Shown in pieces: positions 33,740 to 41,868 of a stretch of DNA of 64,000 nt (the stretch's first letter is position 1; each line of letters opens with the position of its first letter). The notes beneath the pieces were generated by a model that searched no databases, had not been told where the DNA came from, and saw nothing but the letters and a program-made list of their open reading frames with translations. The position numbers and the translations under genes are program-made. Source of the stretch: Streptomyces prunicolor NBRC 13075 (GTDB lineage Bacteria; Actinomycetota; Actinomycetes; Streptomycetales; Streptomycetaceae); contig NZ_BARF01000120.1 of NCBI RefSeq assembly GCF_000367365.1, positions 1-64,000 of the forward strand, written 5' to 3'.

Positions 33740-34642
33740 ATGCCCGCAGCAGACGAGTACGACGGCGCCGGCCACCGCTTCACGACGCCCCTGGAGGTGG
33801 CCGACAGCCTCGCCGCCGTCGGATACATCGCGGACCCGCGGATCAGCGGCGCGGTCTTCCTGGCCGGGCGACTCGGCAAACCGTTGCTCGCGGAGGGTCC
33901 CGCGGGCACCGGCAAGACCGAGCTCGCGAAGGCGCTCAGCCGGGTCACTGGGGCGCGGTTGATCCGGTTGCAGTGCTACGAGGGCCTGGACGAGTCGAAG
34001 GCCCTCTACGAGTGGGACTACCGCAAGCAACTGCTGCGGATCCACGCATCGCGCGACGCCGCCGCGGAGCAGTGGCAGGCGCTGGAGCGGGACATCTTCA
34101 GCGAGGAGTACCTGCTGGCCCGCCCCCTGCTCGAAGCGATCCGATCCGAGGACGACGTCGTCCTGCTCATCGACGAGGTCGACCGGCTGGACATCGAGAC
34201 GGAGGCGCTGCTGCTGGAGGTCCTCTCGGACTTCCAGGTCTCCATCCCCGAACTCGGGACCGTGGCGGCCCGCCGCAGGCCCCTGGTGCTGCTCACCTCC
34301 AACAACAGCCGTGAGCTGTCCGACGCGCTGAAGCGCCGGTGCCTCTTCCTGCACATCGGGTATCCGGGCGCCGAGCGGGAACGGGAGATCGTCCGCTCCG
34401 CCGTGCCGGGCATCAGCGAGCATCTCGCGACACAGCTCACCCAGGTGGTGCTCTCGCTGCGCGGCCTGCAACTCAAGAAGAAGCCGTCCGTCTCCGAGAC
34501 GATCGACTGGGCCAGGACACTGCTCCTGTTCGAGTCCTCGGAACTGGACCCGGCCGACGTGGTCGCGGCCCTCCCGGTCCTGCTCAAGCACCAGAGCGAC
34601 ATCGAACTCGCGACGCGCGAACTCGGCCGGGTTCCGTCATGA
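33740..34642 (+). CDS. MoxR-like AAA+ ATPase
   Basis: The 300-aa protein is a MoxR/CoxD-type AAA+ ATPase. Walker A GPAGTGKT is at residues 53-60, Walker B LLIDEVDR near 143-148, and a sensor-1 LLTSNNSRELSDALKRR follows. Such ATPases work with a VWA-domain partner, encoded here with an overlapping start, to mature or activate metal- or cofactor-containing enzymes. The ATG at 33740 has GGGGAGAG upstream; the frame is open to 33467. It is divergent from the dehydrogenase pair and shares its TACNGTA array. Confidence 0.88.
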   Translation: MPAADEYDGAGHRFTTPLEVADSLAAVGYIADPRISGAVFLAGRLGKPLLAEGPAGTGKTELAKALSRVTGARLIRLQCYEGLDESKALYEWDYRKQLLRIHASRDAAAEQWQALERDIFSEEYLLARPLLEAIRSEDDVVLLIDEVDRLDIETEALLLEVLSDFQVSIPELGTVAARRRPLVLLTSNNSRELSDALKRRCLFLHIGYPGAEREREIVRSAVPGISEHLATQLTQVVLSLRGLQLKKKPSVSETIDWARTLLLFESSELDPADVVAALPVLLKHQSDIELATRELGRVPS

Positions 34643-36135
34643 CCGTCGCGACAGCGCGCTCGGGGCCGCCGCGGCCGGGCCCGGACGGGCCCGGCCGACT
34701 CCCGAGAGCGCCTCAGGAGGCAGCCGAAGCGGTGCTGGCCGCGGTCGAAGAACTGATCGGCGAACTGCGGCAGATCGGTGTGCCGGTGTCGACGAGCGAG
34801 AGCATCGACGCGGTCCGGAGCCTGGAGTACACGGACCCGCTCCAGCCGGACCAGCTCAGAGCCGCCCTGGCGGCCGCGCTGGTCAAGAGCCACCGGCACG
34901 GGCGCGCCTTCGACACGGTCTTCGACCTGTTCTTCTCCCCCGGGCCGCGCCCCAGTCAGGACGGAGGTCCGGCACCGGACGCCGACGGCACGCCGGTCCG
35001 CGGCCGGCTGGCCGCACGGCTCGCCGGGGCCGGTGACACAGAGCTGCGCGACCTGCTCGTGCGGGTTCTCGACCAGCGGGACGATCTGGGCCTGCGCGCC
35101 GTGACCGCCGAACTGGTCGACCGGCACGCCCGGATCCGGCCCGGTCAACCGGTGGCCGGCACGCTCGCCGTGCAGCGCACGTTCCGTGCCGTCGAGCCGG
35201 ATGACCTGCGTGAGCGACTGGCCGGGCTCAGTGGCGGGGCCGACGGCTCCCCGGTGTCCGGCCTGCGGGTCCGGCTGGCGGCCGAGGAGGCGGACCGGCG
35301 CGTGGAACGGCTCCGGCAGGAGATCGAGACCGAGGTGCGCCGACGCCTCGTCGAGGACCGGGGGGCCGCCGCCGTGGCGCGTTCCCTGCGGAGTGCGCTG
35401 CCGGAGGACCTGGACTTCCTGACCGCGTCGACGGCCGAACTGGCCGCCCTGCGGGCCGCGTTGGCACCGCTGCCCGCCCAGTTGGCGGGCAGGCTGAGCG
35501 CAACGCGCCGACGCGCCCGGCGGGGCCCGCTCGATTTCCGCCGTACGGTACGCGCCTCGCTCTCGGCCGGAGGGGTGCCGGTGCGGCTGGCGTTCCGGCC
35601 TCCTCGCCCGGCCAAGCCGGAGCTGGTCCTGCTCGCCGACATCTCCGGATCCGTCGCCACGTTCGCCGGGTTCACCCTGCACCTCGCGCAGGCGTTGCGC
35701 ACGCAGTTCCGGGTGGTACGCAGCTTCGTCTTCGTCGACGGCACGGACGAGGTGACCGATCTGCTCGCCGGTTCGGACGGCGCCGTCGAGGCGGCGCGCC
35801 GGATCGACGAGTCCGGCAGCGGGGTCCGGCTCGACGGGCGGTCGGACTACGGCAACGCCCTCCGGGGCTTCTGGGACCGGTGGGGTACACAGGTCGGCAG
35901 CCGGAGCATCGTCGTCGTCCTGGGCGACGCGCGGACCAACTACCGCTCGCCGTCGGTGGAGTCGCTGTCGGAGCTCCGGCAGCGCGCCGGTCGGGTGTAC
36001 TGGCTCAACCCGGAGCCGCGCGCGGCGTGGGGCAGCGGCGATTCGGTCATGGACCAGTACGCGCCCCACTGCGACGACGTCGTCGAGTGCCGCAACATCC
36101 GCCAACTCAGGCAGTTCATCGAGCGGTTGGCGTGA
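34639..36135 (+). CDS. VWA domain protein, CoxE-like
   Basis: The 498-aa protein has a helical N-terminal half and a C-terminal von Willebrand A domain with an intact MIDAS start DISGS (Asp334, Ser336, Ser338), then GRSDYGNALRGFW and VVVLGDARTN. It overlaps the MoxR-like gene by 4 bp. MoxR-CoxE pairs act as chaperone-like activators, for example in CO dehydrogenase maturation. Here the client might be an oxygenase or flavoenzyme of the pathway. No CO dehydrogenase genes are in the window. Confidence 0.87.
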   Translation: MTVATARSGPPRPGPDGPGRLPRAPQEAAEAVLAAVEELIGELRQIGVPVSTSESIDAVRSLEYTDPLQPDQLRAALAAALVKSHRHGRAFDTVFDLFFSPGPRPSQDGGPAPDADGTPVRGRLAARLAGAGDTELRDLLVRVLDQRDDLGLRAVTAELVDRHARIRPGQPVAGTLAVQRTFRAVEPDDLRERLAGLSGGADGSPVSGLRVRLAAEEADRRVERLRQEIETEVRRRLVEDRGAAAVARSLRSALPEDLDFLTASTAELAALRAALAPLPAQLAGRLSATRRRARRGPLDFRRTVRASLSAGGVPVRLAFRPPRPAKPELVLLADISGSVATFAGFTLHLAQALRTQFRVVRSFVFVDGTDEVTDLLAGSDGAVEAARRIDESGSGVRLDGRSDYGNALRGFWDRWGTQVGSRSIVVVLGDARTNYRSPSVESLSELRQRAGRVYWLNPEPRAAWGSGDSVMDQYAPHCDDVVECRNIRQLRQFIERLA

Positions 36136-36195
36136 GTACCCGCCACCCGCCACGGCCCCCGGGCCGTTCCTTCCGTCCGGTTCGCAGGGAGCACC

Positions 36196-36720
36196 ATGAC
36201 TGACAGCAGCATCTCGGCGGCCATGCGGGCCGCTGTGGGCGTCGAGCTCGCCCGGCAGGTGAGCCACCCCGTGAGCGCGTCCGACATCCGCCGATGGGCC
36301 CTCGCGGTGTACTGGCCCGAGCCCGCTCCGCAGCTCTTCGTCAGCGAGGAGTACGCCCGCCGAACCGTCCACCGGGGCATCGTCGCGCCCGAGGAGTTCA
36401 ACCCGTTCGCCTGGTCGTGCGCCGAGACCTGGACCCGGAATCCCGAAGCGGTCTCCGATCCCAACGACCCCGACAACACCGAGATCCAGGCCGGCGTACC
36501 CGGGCCCGGACTGACGTTCCAGCTCAACGGCGGCATGTCGGTGGAGTACGGCGACCGGATGCGCCCCGGCGACGTGATCACCGGCAGCCGGTGCCTCGGG
36601 CCCTACACCGAGCGCGAGGGACGGCTGGGCCTGATGCTCTTCAGCACCGCCGAGGAGACCTGGACCAACCAGAGCGGCCGGCTCGTCAAGCGGACCGTGT
36701 CGACGCTCATTCGCTACTGA
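36196..36720 (+). CDS. MaoC-like dehydratase N-terminal (FAS1-like hotdog) protein
   Basis: The 174-aa protein is a single hotdog domain of the MaoC_dehydrat_N type, with SASDIRRWALAVYWPEPAPQLFVSEEYA and GGMSVEYGDRMRPGDVITGS. Such subunits pair with a second hotdog protein to form a two-domain enoyl-CoA hydratase, as in ChsH1-ChsH2. The partner starts 14 bp downstream. Confidence 0.85.
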   Translation: MTDSSISAAMRAAVGVELARQVSHPVSASDIRRWALAVYWPEPAPQLFVSEEYARRTVHRGIVAPEEFNPFAWSCAETWTRNPEAVSDPNDPDNTEIQAGVPGPGLTFQLNGGMSVEYGDRMRPGDVITGSRCLGPYTEREGRLGLMLFSTAEETWTNQSGRLVKRTVSTLIRY

Positions 36721-36734
36721 AGGGACGAACCGAC

Positions 36735-37157
36735 GTGCAGACTGCGACGTCCGGCGACAAGGTCGGGATCGGCGACGAGATCGGGCCGTTCACCAGAGAG
36801 ACCGGTTTCGCGAACTGGAACCGCTATGCGGCTGTCAACTACGAGTTCGTGCCGATCCACATGGACGACGAGGCCGGCCGTGCGGCCGGGTACCCGACCG
36901 CTTTCGGGATGGGCAACCTCCAGTGGTCCTACCTGCACAACGCGCTGCGGGCGTGGATGGGCGACAGCGGACGGATCGTCAGCCTCTCGTGCCAGTTCCG
37001 CGGGGCCAACACAAAGGGCATGACCGTCACCGCCCGCGGTGTGGTGACCGGCGTCGAGAAGGCCGACGGCGCCGTCACCGCGACGGTGGACGTGTGGACC
37101 GAGGCGGCGGACGGATCCAGGCTCGCCCCCGGCAAGGCGGTCGTGCGGTTCGGTTGA
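36735..37157 (+). CDS. MaoC-like hotdog hydratase subunit
   Basis: The 140-aa hotdog protein carries the hydratase-2 region as VNYEFVPIHMDDEAGRAAGYP. The usual catalytic Asp of the D-x-N-P-x-H motif is Glu here, while the His is kept. With the preceding gene it would hydrate a trans-2-enoyl-CoA. GTG start with AAGGGA upstream. It is the last gene of the MoxR-VWA-MaoC-MaoC run. Confidence 0.85.
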   Translation: MQTATSGDKVGIGDEIGPFTRETGFANWNRYAAVNYEFVPIHMDDEAGRAAGYPTAFGMGNLQWSYLHNALRAWMGDSGRIVSLSCQFRGANTKGMTVTARGVVTGVEKADGAVTATVDVWTEAADGSRLAPGKAVVRFG

Positions 37158-37200
37158 GCCGCACCGGCACCAGCACGACCACCAGCGCTACCACCGAGAT

Positions 37201-37221
37201 TGCCGTTATGGTTACCGTAAG
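37201..37221. promoter_or_regulatory. TACNGTA box upstream of the enoyl-CoA hydratase
   Basis: TACCGTA at 37213-37219 lies inside TTATGGTTACCGTAAG, with a weak in-phase TGCCGTT 12 bp before it (37201-37207). Confidence 0.6.
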
Positions 37222-37285
37222 ACTTTCTATACGCCCCGGGCAGCCGCACGGCCCGTCGGGGCGATCGCGACCAGGAGGAGGATTC

Positions 37286-38104
37286 GTGAGCGAGCCGAGC
37301 ACCACTGGGCAGGCGTCCGCCGAGCACCCCGTTCTCGTCGAGCGGCTTGGGCACGTGATGGTCATCACCATCAACCGCCCCGACGCCCGCAACGCGGTCA
37401 ACGAAGCGGTCTGCCTCGGCGTGGGCGACGCCCTCGAAGAGGCGGACCACGACGACAACGTCCGCGCGGTCGTGCTGACCGGCGCGGGCGACAAGGCGTT
37501 CTGCGCCGGGGCGGACCTGAAGGCCATCCTGCGCGGAGAGCGGATCATCCCCGAGGGCCGCGAGCTGTGGGGGCTGGCCGGATACGTCGGTCACTACATC
37601 GGCAAGCCGACCATCGCCGCGGTGAACGGCGCGGCGATCGGCGGGGGGACCGAACTGGCCCTGGCCAGTGACCTCGTGGTGGCCGCGGACACGGCGTCGT
37701 TCGGTCTCCCCGAGGTCAAGCGCGGGCTCGTGGCCGGGGCCGGCGGCGCCTTCCGGCTCGCGGCCCAGCTACCCCAGCGTGTCGGCCTGGAGATGCTGCT
37801 GACCGGTGACCCGATCAGCGCGCAACGGGCGCTCGAACTGCATCTGGTGAACCGCGTGGTGCCGGCCGCGGACGTGTTGGAGACCGCGGTCGAACTGGCC
37901 GGGCGGATCGCCGCGAACGCGCCGCTGTCCGTCCAGGCCACCAAGCGGATCGCGCTGGGATACCAGGGTTCCCAGCGGCCCGCGGATGCTCCGCTGTGGG
38001 AGCTGACCACGAAGGAACTGGCCCGCGTGAGCGGCTCGGCCGACGCGGTGGAGGGCCCGCGCGCCTTCGCCGAGAAGCGGGCCCCGGTCTGGCAGGGGCG
38101 CTGA
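37286..38104 (+). CDS. Enoyl-CoA hydratase (crotonase)
   Basis: The 272-aa crotonase keeps both catalytic glutamates, in GGGTELALASD and LPEVKRGLVAGAGGAFRL, and the oxyanion-hole stretch AFCAGADLKAI. It should hydrate enoyl-CoA to 3-hydroxyacyl-CoA. The GTG at 37286 follows AGGAGGAG. A TACNGTA box precedes it and a 20-bp perfect hairpin follows it. This is the canonical counterpart of the altered crotonase at 13832. Confidence 0.92.
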   Translation: MSEPSTTGQASAEHPVLVERLGHVMVITINRPDARNAVNEAVCLGVGDALEEADHDDNVRAVVLTGAGDKAFCAGADLKAILRGERIIPEGRELWGLAGYVGHYIGKPTIAAVNGAAIGGGTELALASDLVVAADTASFGLPEVKRGLVAGAGGAFRLAAQLPQRVGLEMLLTGDPISAQRALELHLVNRVVPAADVLETAVELAGRIAANAPLSVQATKRIALGYQGSQRPADAPLWELTTKELARVSGSADAVEGPRAFAEKRAPVWQGR

Positions 38105-38133
38105 GTTCCGGGCACCGGACGGTTCGCGCGCAC

Positions 38134-38178
38134 GAGCAAGGGCCGGCCGACGAAGAACTCGTCGGCCGGCCCTTGCTC
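38134..38178. terminator. Bidirectional hairpin terminator
   Basis: A perfect 20-bp inverted repeat (38134-38153 and 38159-38178) with a 5-nt loop separates the convergent hydratase and SDR genes. Confidence 0.88.
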
Positions 38179-38184
38179 TCGATG

Positions 38185-38955
38185 TCACTTGATGTTGAAC
38201 CGCTGGGCCGCGTCGATCCGGATGACCTCGCCGTTGAGGTAGTCGTTGTCGACGATGTGCAGCGCGAGCCGGGCGTACTCGTCCGCGTGGCCCATCCGCT
38301 TCGGGTTCGGCACCCCGGGGCCCCACTTGGCCTGGGCCTCCGCCTCGGGCATGCCGTACGCCGGGGTGAAGAAGGTGCCCGGCGCGATGCTCATCACGCG
38401 GATGCCCAGCGGGGCCAGGTCGCGGGCGGCGGTGAGGTTGAGGCCGATCACCCCTCCCTTGGCGGCGGAGTAGTCGGACTGCCCGACCTGCCCCTCGTAG
38501 CCGGCGATGCTGGCGGTGGTGATCACGACGCCGCGCTGGCCGGAGTCGAGCGGCTCGTTCTCGGCCATGGCCGCCGCCGCCCGGCTCAGCACCGTGAAGG
38601 TGCCGGTGAGGAAGATCTCGACCGTGCGCCGGAAGGTGTCGACCGGGTAGGGCCGCCCTTCGCGGTTGACGATCCGGGCGCCGGCGGCCGGGCCGCCGTG
38701 GACCACGACGGCCGCGCGCAGCGGGCCGAGTTCCTTGGCGGCGTCGATCGCCGCGAGCACGGACGCCTCGTCGGTCACGTCCGTGTGCACGAACCGGGCG
38801 TTCTCGCCGAGGTCGTCGGCCAGTTGCTTGGCGCGGTCCTCCGCCATGTCGGCGATGACCACCTTGGCGCCCGCGGCCACGAGACGTCGCACCGTCGCCT
38901 CGCCGAAGCCGCCCGCGCCACCGGTGACAATCGCGGATGCACCCGCAAGTTCCAT
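38185..38955 (-). CDS. SDR, 3-hydroxyacyl-CoA dehydrogenase type
   Basis: The 256-aa SDR has TGGAGGFG at residues 11-18, VHTDVTDEASV, a serine in ITTASIAGYEG and YSAAK as the catalytic Tyr/Lys motif. It resembles HSD17B10-type 3-hydroxyacyl-CoA dehydrogenases, including the long LxxxPLDSGQRGVVI-type insert. The ATG at 38955 follows AAGGAGG; the frame is open across the thiolase. It is divergent from the thiolase and shares its TACNGTA-like boxes. Confidence 0.9.
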   Translation of the reverse strand: MELAGASAIVTGGAGGFGEATVRRLVAAGAKVVIADMAEDRAKQLADDLGENARFVHTDVTDEASVLAAIDAAKELGPLRAAVVVHGGPAAGARIVNREGRPYPVDTFRRTVEIFLTGTFTVLSRAAAAMAENEPLDSGQRGVVITTASIAGYEGQVGQSDYSAAKGGVIGLNLTAARDLAPLGIRVMSIAPGTFFTPAYGMPEAEAQAKWGPGVPNPKRMGHADEYARLALHIVDNDYLNGEVIRIDAAQRFNIK

Positions 38956-39023
38956 GAGTTCCTCCTTGGTCGGGCCCGTCCCGGGGGCCGGTGAGAGGGG
39001 AAAGCACGCCCTCTCATATTGGT

Positions 39024-39054
39024 TATCGTAGGTTATACAGTTAGCATTACGAGC
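39024..39054. promoter_or_regulatory. Phased TACNGTA-like boxes, SDR/thiolase
   Basis: TATCGTA (39024-39030) and TACAGTT (39036-39042) are 12 bp apart, with a weaker TACGAGC at 39048-39054, again 12 bp on. Confidence 0.6.
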
Positions 39055-39132
39055 ACCATACTTCAGCCTCGCCCGCCGCATCGCGGAGCCGCCGAGGCAG
39101 GAAGTCCCAGATCTGTCGCTGTGAGGTGGGCC

Positions 39133-40305
39133 ATGCCCGAAGCCGTGATCGTCAGTGCTGTCCGCACCGCCATCGGAACCGCTTACAAGGGCTCGCTGAG
39201 CGAGACGAGCGCCGAGGATCTCGCACGTCACGTGGTCGCGGAGGCGGTCGAGCGGTCCGGTCTCGCACCGGAGAGCTTCGACGACGTCGTCCTCGCCGAA
39301 TCCATGTACGGCGGCGGCGACCTCGCTCGCCACGCCGCCGTCTCCCTGGGCATGACCGAGGTCGCCGGCCAGGCGGTGAACCGCCACTGCGCGGGCAGCC
39401 TGACCGCCGTCGGCATCGCCGCCGGGTCGGTCCGGGCCGGTATGGACCAGGCCGTCATCGCCGGCGGGGCGCAGTCCTCGTCGCTCGCCCCGAAGACCGT
39501 GTGGCGCGTACCCGGTACGGTCGACCGGTTCGAGGAGCGCATGGCGCCGACGTTCCCGTATACGGCGGACGCGACCGACGACGTCACCCTGAGCACCGGC
39601 TGGAACGTCGCTCTGGAGGCCGGGCTCACCCGTGAGCAGCTGGACGCGTGGGCCTTCCGGTCGCACGCGCGTGCGGTCGCAGCCATCGACGCCGACGTCT
39701 TCGTCGACGAGATCGCCTCGATCAAGGTCACCCGCCGGGACGGCTCGGTCGTCGACTTCGCGATCGACGAGCACCCCCGCCGCAGTTCCACTCTGGAGAA
39801 GCTCGCCACGCTGAAGCCCCTGCACCCGGAGATCGAGGGCTTCTCCATCACCGCCGGGAACGCGGCCGGGGTGAACGACGCCGCGGCCGCACTCGCGGTG
39901 GTCAGCGACGAGCTTGCCCGGACGCGGGGGCTGACCCCCCTGGCGACCGTGCGGGCCTGGGCCGCCACGGGTGTCGCGCCGCGCCGTACCGGCATGGGCG
40001 CCGTCGAGGTGATTCCGAAGGTGCTCCAGCGGGCCGGCCTGTCGATCGGCGACGTGGCGCTGTGGGAGATCAACGAGGCTTTCGCCTCGGTCCCGGCCGC
40101 GGCGTGCAAACTGCTCGGCCTCGACGAGGAGCTCGTCAACATCTTCGGCAGCGGATGCAGCCTGGGACACCCGGTCGCGGCATCGGGCGCCCGCATGCTG
40201 ACCACGCTGACGCACGAACTCCGCAGGCGCGGCGGCGGCATCGGCGTCGCCGCCATGTGTGCCGGCGGCGGCCAGGCCGGAGCGGTCGTCATCGAGGTCC
40301 GCTGA
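39133..40305 (+). CDS. Acetyl-CoA C-acyltransferase (thiolase)
   Basis: The 390-aa thiolase has the nucleophile Cys86 in NRHCAGSL, the NEAFA loop, His346 in GHPVAASG and the second active-site Cys376 in CAGGG. It should cleave 3-oxoacyl-CoA to shorter acyl-CoA and acetyl- or propionyl-CoA. Unlike the Ltp-type gene at 24846 it has the full classical catalytic set. A terminator follows. Confidence 0.92.
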   Translation: MPEAVIVSAVRTAIGTAYKGSLSETSAEDLARHVVAEAVERSGLAPESFDDVVLAESMYGGGDLARHAAVSLGMTEVAGQAVNRHCAGSLTAVGIAAGSVRAGMDQAVIAGGAQSSSLAPKTVWRVPGTVDRFEERMAPTFPYTADATDDVTLSTGWNVALEAGLTREQLDAWAFRSHARAVAAIDADVFVDEIASIKVTRRDGSVVDFAIDEHPRRSSTLEKLATLKPLHPEIEGFSITAGNAAGVNDAAAALAVVSDELARTRGLTPLATVRAWAATGVAPRRTGMGAVEVIPKVLQRAGLSIGDVALWEINEAFASVPAAACKLLGLDEELVNIFGSGCSLGHPVAASGARMLTTLTHELRRRGGGIGVAAMCAGGGQAGAVVIEVR

Positions 40306-40333
40306 ACCGGGCGCACCCGCGCACATGCCCTGA

Positions 40334-40370
40334 CGTGCGGTCGCGGCGCCATCGGCACCGCGACCGCACG
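40334..40370. terminator. Hairpin terminator after the thiolase
   Basis: A perfect 13-bp inverted repeat (40334-40346 and 40358-40370) with an 11-nt loop. Confidence 0.8.
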
Positions 40371-40433
40371 GACGGCGGTGCCGCCCGCGGCCCCTCGCGC
40401 ACGTTGCCAAGACATTGCGCCCAGGTGTCGACC

Positions 40434-40457
40434 TACCGGATAGATGGCTATACCGTA
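40434..40457. promoter_or_regulatory. TACNGTA boxes upstream of the amidohydrolase
   Basis: TACCGGA (40434-40440) and TACCGTA (40451-40457) lie about 45-65 bp before the gene. Their spacing is 17 bp, not 12. Confidence 0.5.
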
Positions 40458-40500
40458 TGCATTGCGAGAAGCATTTCGATCGCAAGCGCAAGGAGGCGCC

Positions 40501-41643
40501 ATGCTGCCCGAGGACCTTCAGATCATCTCCGTCGACGACCACGTCATCGAACATCCCACCGTCTGGACGGACCGGGTGCCGAGCAAGTACGCCGACGTCG
40601 CTCCCCGCATCGAGCGCGCCGACGACGGCAACGACTGGTGGATCTACGAGGGCGCGAAGGCCGGCAACTTCGCCCTGAACGCCGTCGCCGGCAAGGATCC
40701 CAAGGACTTCGGCATGGACCCGCGCTCCTACGACGACATGCTGCCCGGGTGCTACGACGTGTCCCAGCGGATCAAGGACATGGACACCGAGGGCGTGTGG
40801 GCCCAGCTGTGTTTCCCCAACTTCGGCGGCTTCGCCGGCAGCACGTTCGCCAAGTCCAAGGACCTCGAACTGGCCGCCGCCTGCGTGAGCGCCTACAACG
40901 ACTTCATCCTGGACGAGTGGTGCGCGTACGACCCCGCGCGGCAGATACCGCTGCTCACACTTCCGTACTGGGACGTCGAGGCGTCGGTCAGGGAGTTCAA
41001 CCGCACGGCCCCGCTGGGCGCCAAGTCCTACACCTTCCCCGAGCTGCCGGACCGCATCGGCCTGCCCTCCTGGCACACCGACCACTGGGATCCCATCCTC
41101 GCCCTGTCCAACGAGTCGGGTATCCCGCTGTCGCTGCACTTCGGCTCGGGCGGATCGCCGACGGTGTCACCGGAGGGCATGAGCACGAACTTCGTCGTCG
41201 GGATCTCGCTCTTCGCGCTCAACTCCGTGACGACGATGGCCGAACTGCTGCTGTCGCCCGTGTTCCACAAGTTCCCGAACCTGCGGATGGCGCTCTCCGA
41301 GGGCGGTATCGGCTGGATGCCGTATCTGCTGGAGCGCCTGGACTACACCTGGGAGCGCCATCGCTGGTACAACGACGTCAACCGCGAGGTCAGCCCGGGT
41401 GAGCTGTTCGCGCGCGGCCACCTCGGCGGCTGCTTCATCTCCGACGACGCCGGACTGGAGGCCCGCCACCGGATCGGCGTCGACCACATCATGTTCGAGA
41501 GCGACTACCCGCACTCGGACAGCAACTGGCCGAACACCAGGAAGATCCTCGCCGAGTCGATGCGCGGCATCCCCGAGGACGAGGTGCACAAGCTGCTGGA
41601 GGACAACGCCCGGACGTTCTACGACTTCCCGCGAAGCAGCTGA
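40501..41643 (+). CDS. Amidohydrolase_2 family metal-dependent hydrolase/decarboxylase
   Basis: The 380-aa TIM-barrel protein starts with the metal motif SVDDHVIEHP, has PLSLHFGSGGSP in mid-protein and FESDYPHSDSNWP with the late Asp/His. This is the ACMSD/resorcylate decarboxylase branch, which includes decarboxylases, hydratases and C-C hydrolases acting on cyclic acids. The ATG at 40501 follows AAGGAGG. Its place in the CoA regulon suggests a ring or side-chain step, but no reaction can be assigned. Confidence 0.85.
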   Translation: MLPEDLQIISVDDHVIEHPTVWTDRVPSKYADVAPRIERADDGNDWWIYEGAKAGNFALNAVAGKDPKDFGMDPRSYDDMLPGCYDVSQRIKDMDTEGVWAQLCFPNFGGFAGSTFAKSKDLELAAACVSAYNDFILDEWCAYDPARQIPLLTLPYWDVEASVREFNRTAPLGAKSYTFPELPDRIGLPSWHTDHWDPILALSNESGIPLSLHFGSGGSPTVSPEGMSTNFVVGISLFALNSVTTMAELLLSPVFHKFPNLRMALSEGGIGWMPYLLERLDYTWERHRWYNDVNREVSPGELFARGHLGGCFISDDAGLEARHRIGVDHIMFESDYPHSDSNWPNTRKILAESMRGIPEDEVHKLLEDNARTFYDFPRSS

Positions 41644-41674
41644 GCCGACCCCGCACGTTCGTACCCGGATCCGC

Positions 41675-41711
41675 ATCGGCCCCGCCCGACGACCCGTCGG
41701 GCGGGGCCGAT
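41675..41711. terminator. Hairpin terminator after the amidohydrolase
   Basis: A perfect 17-bp inverted repeat (41675-41691 and 41695-41711) with a 3-nt loop. Confidence 0.85.
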
Positions 41712-41765
41712 GAACATGTGCTCGGTCACATGCGGCAGCACTCGACGCCTATCCCTGATCAGAGA

Positions 41766-41796
41766 TACCGTAGTACTTACTGTTGCATCTACCGTA
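41766..41796. promoter_or_regulatory. Three 12-bp-phased TACNGTA boxes
   Basis: TACCGTA (41766-41772), TACTGTT (41778-41784) and TACCGTA (41790-41796) repeat at exactly 12 bp, ending 72 bp before the 3-hydroxyacyl-CoA dehydrogenase gene. Confidence 0.75.
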
Positions 41797-41868
41797 CAAG
41801 CTCCCGGCCAGTGCGGACCCGGAGCCGTTCGCCGCGGTTCGGCCGGCGGGAACCAGGAGGCAGAATCA

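Noticed and set aside
38185..41139. A 984-codon minus-strand open frame.
   Set aside because: Only 38185-38955 (SDR) is coding; the rest is antisense to the thiolase and amidohydrolase.
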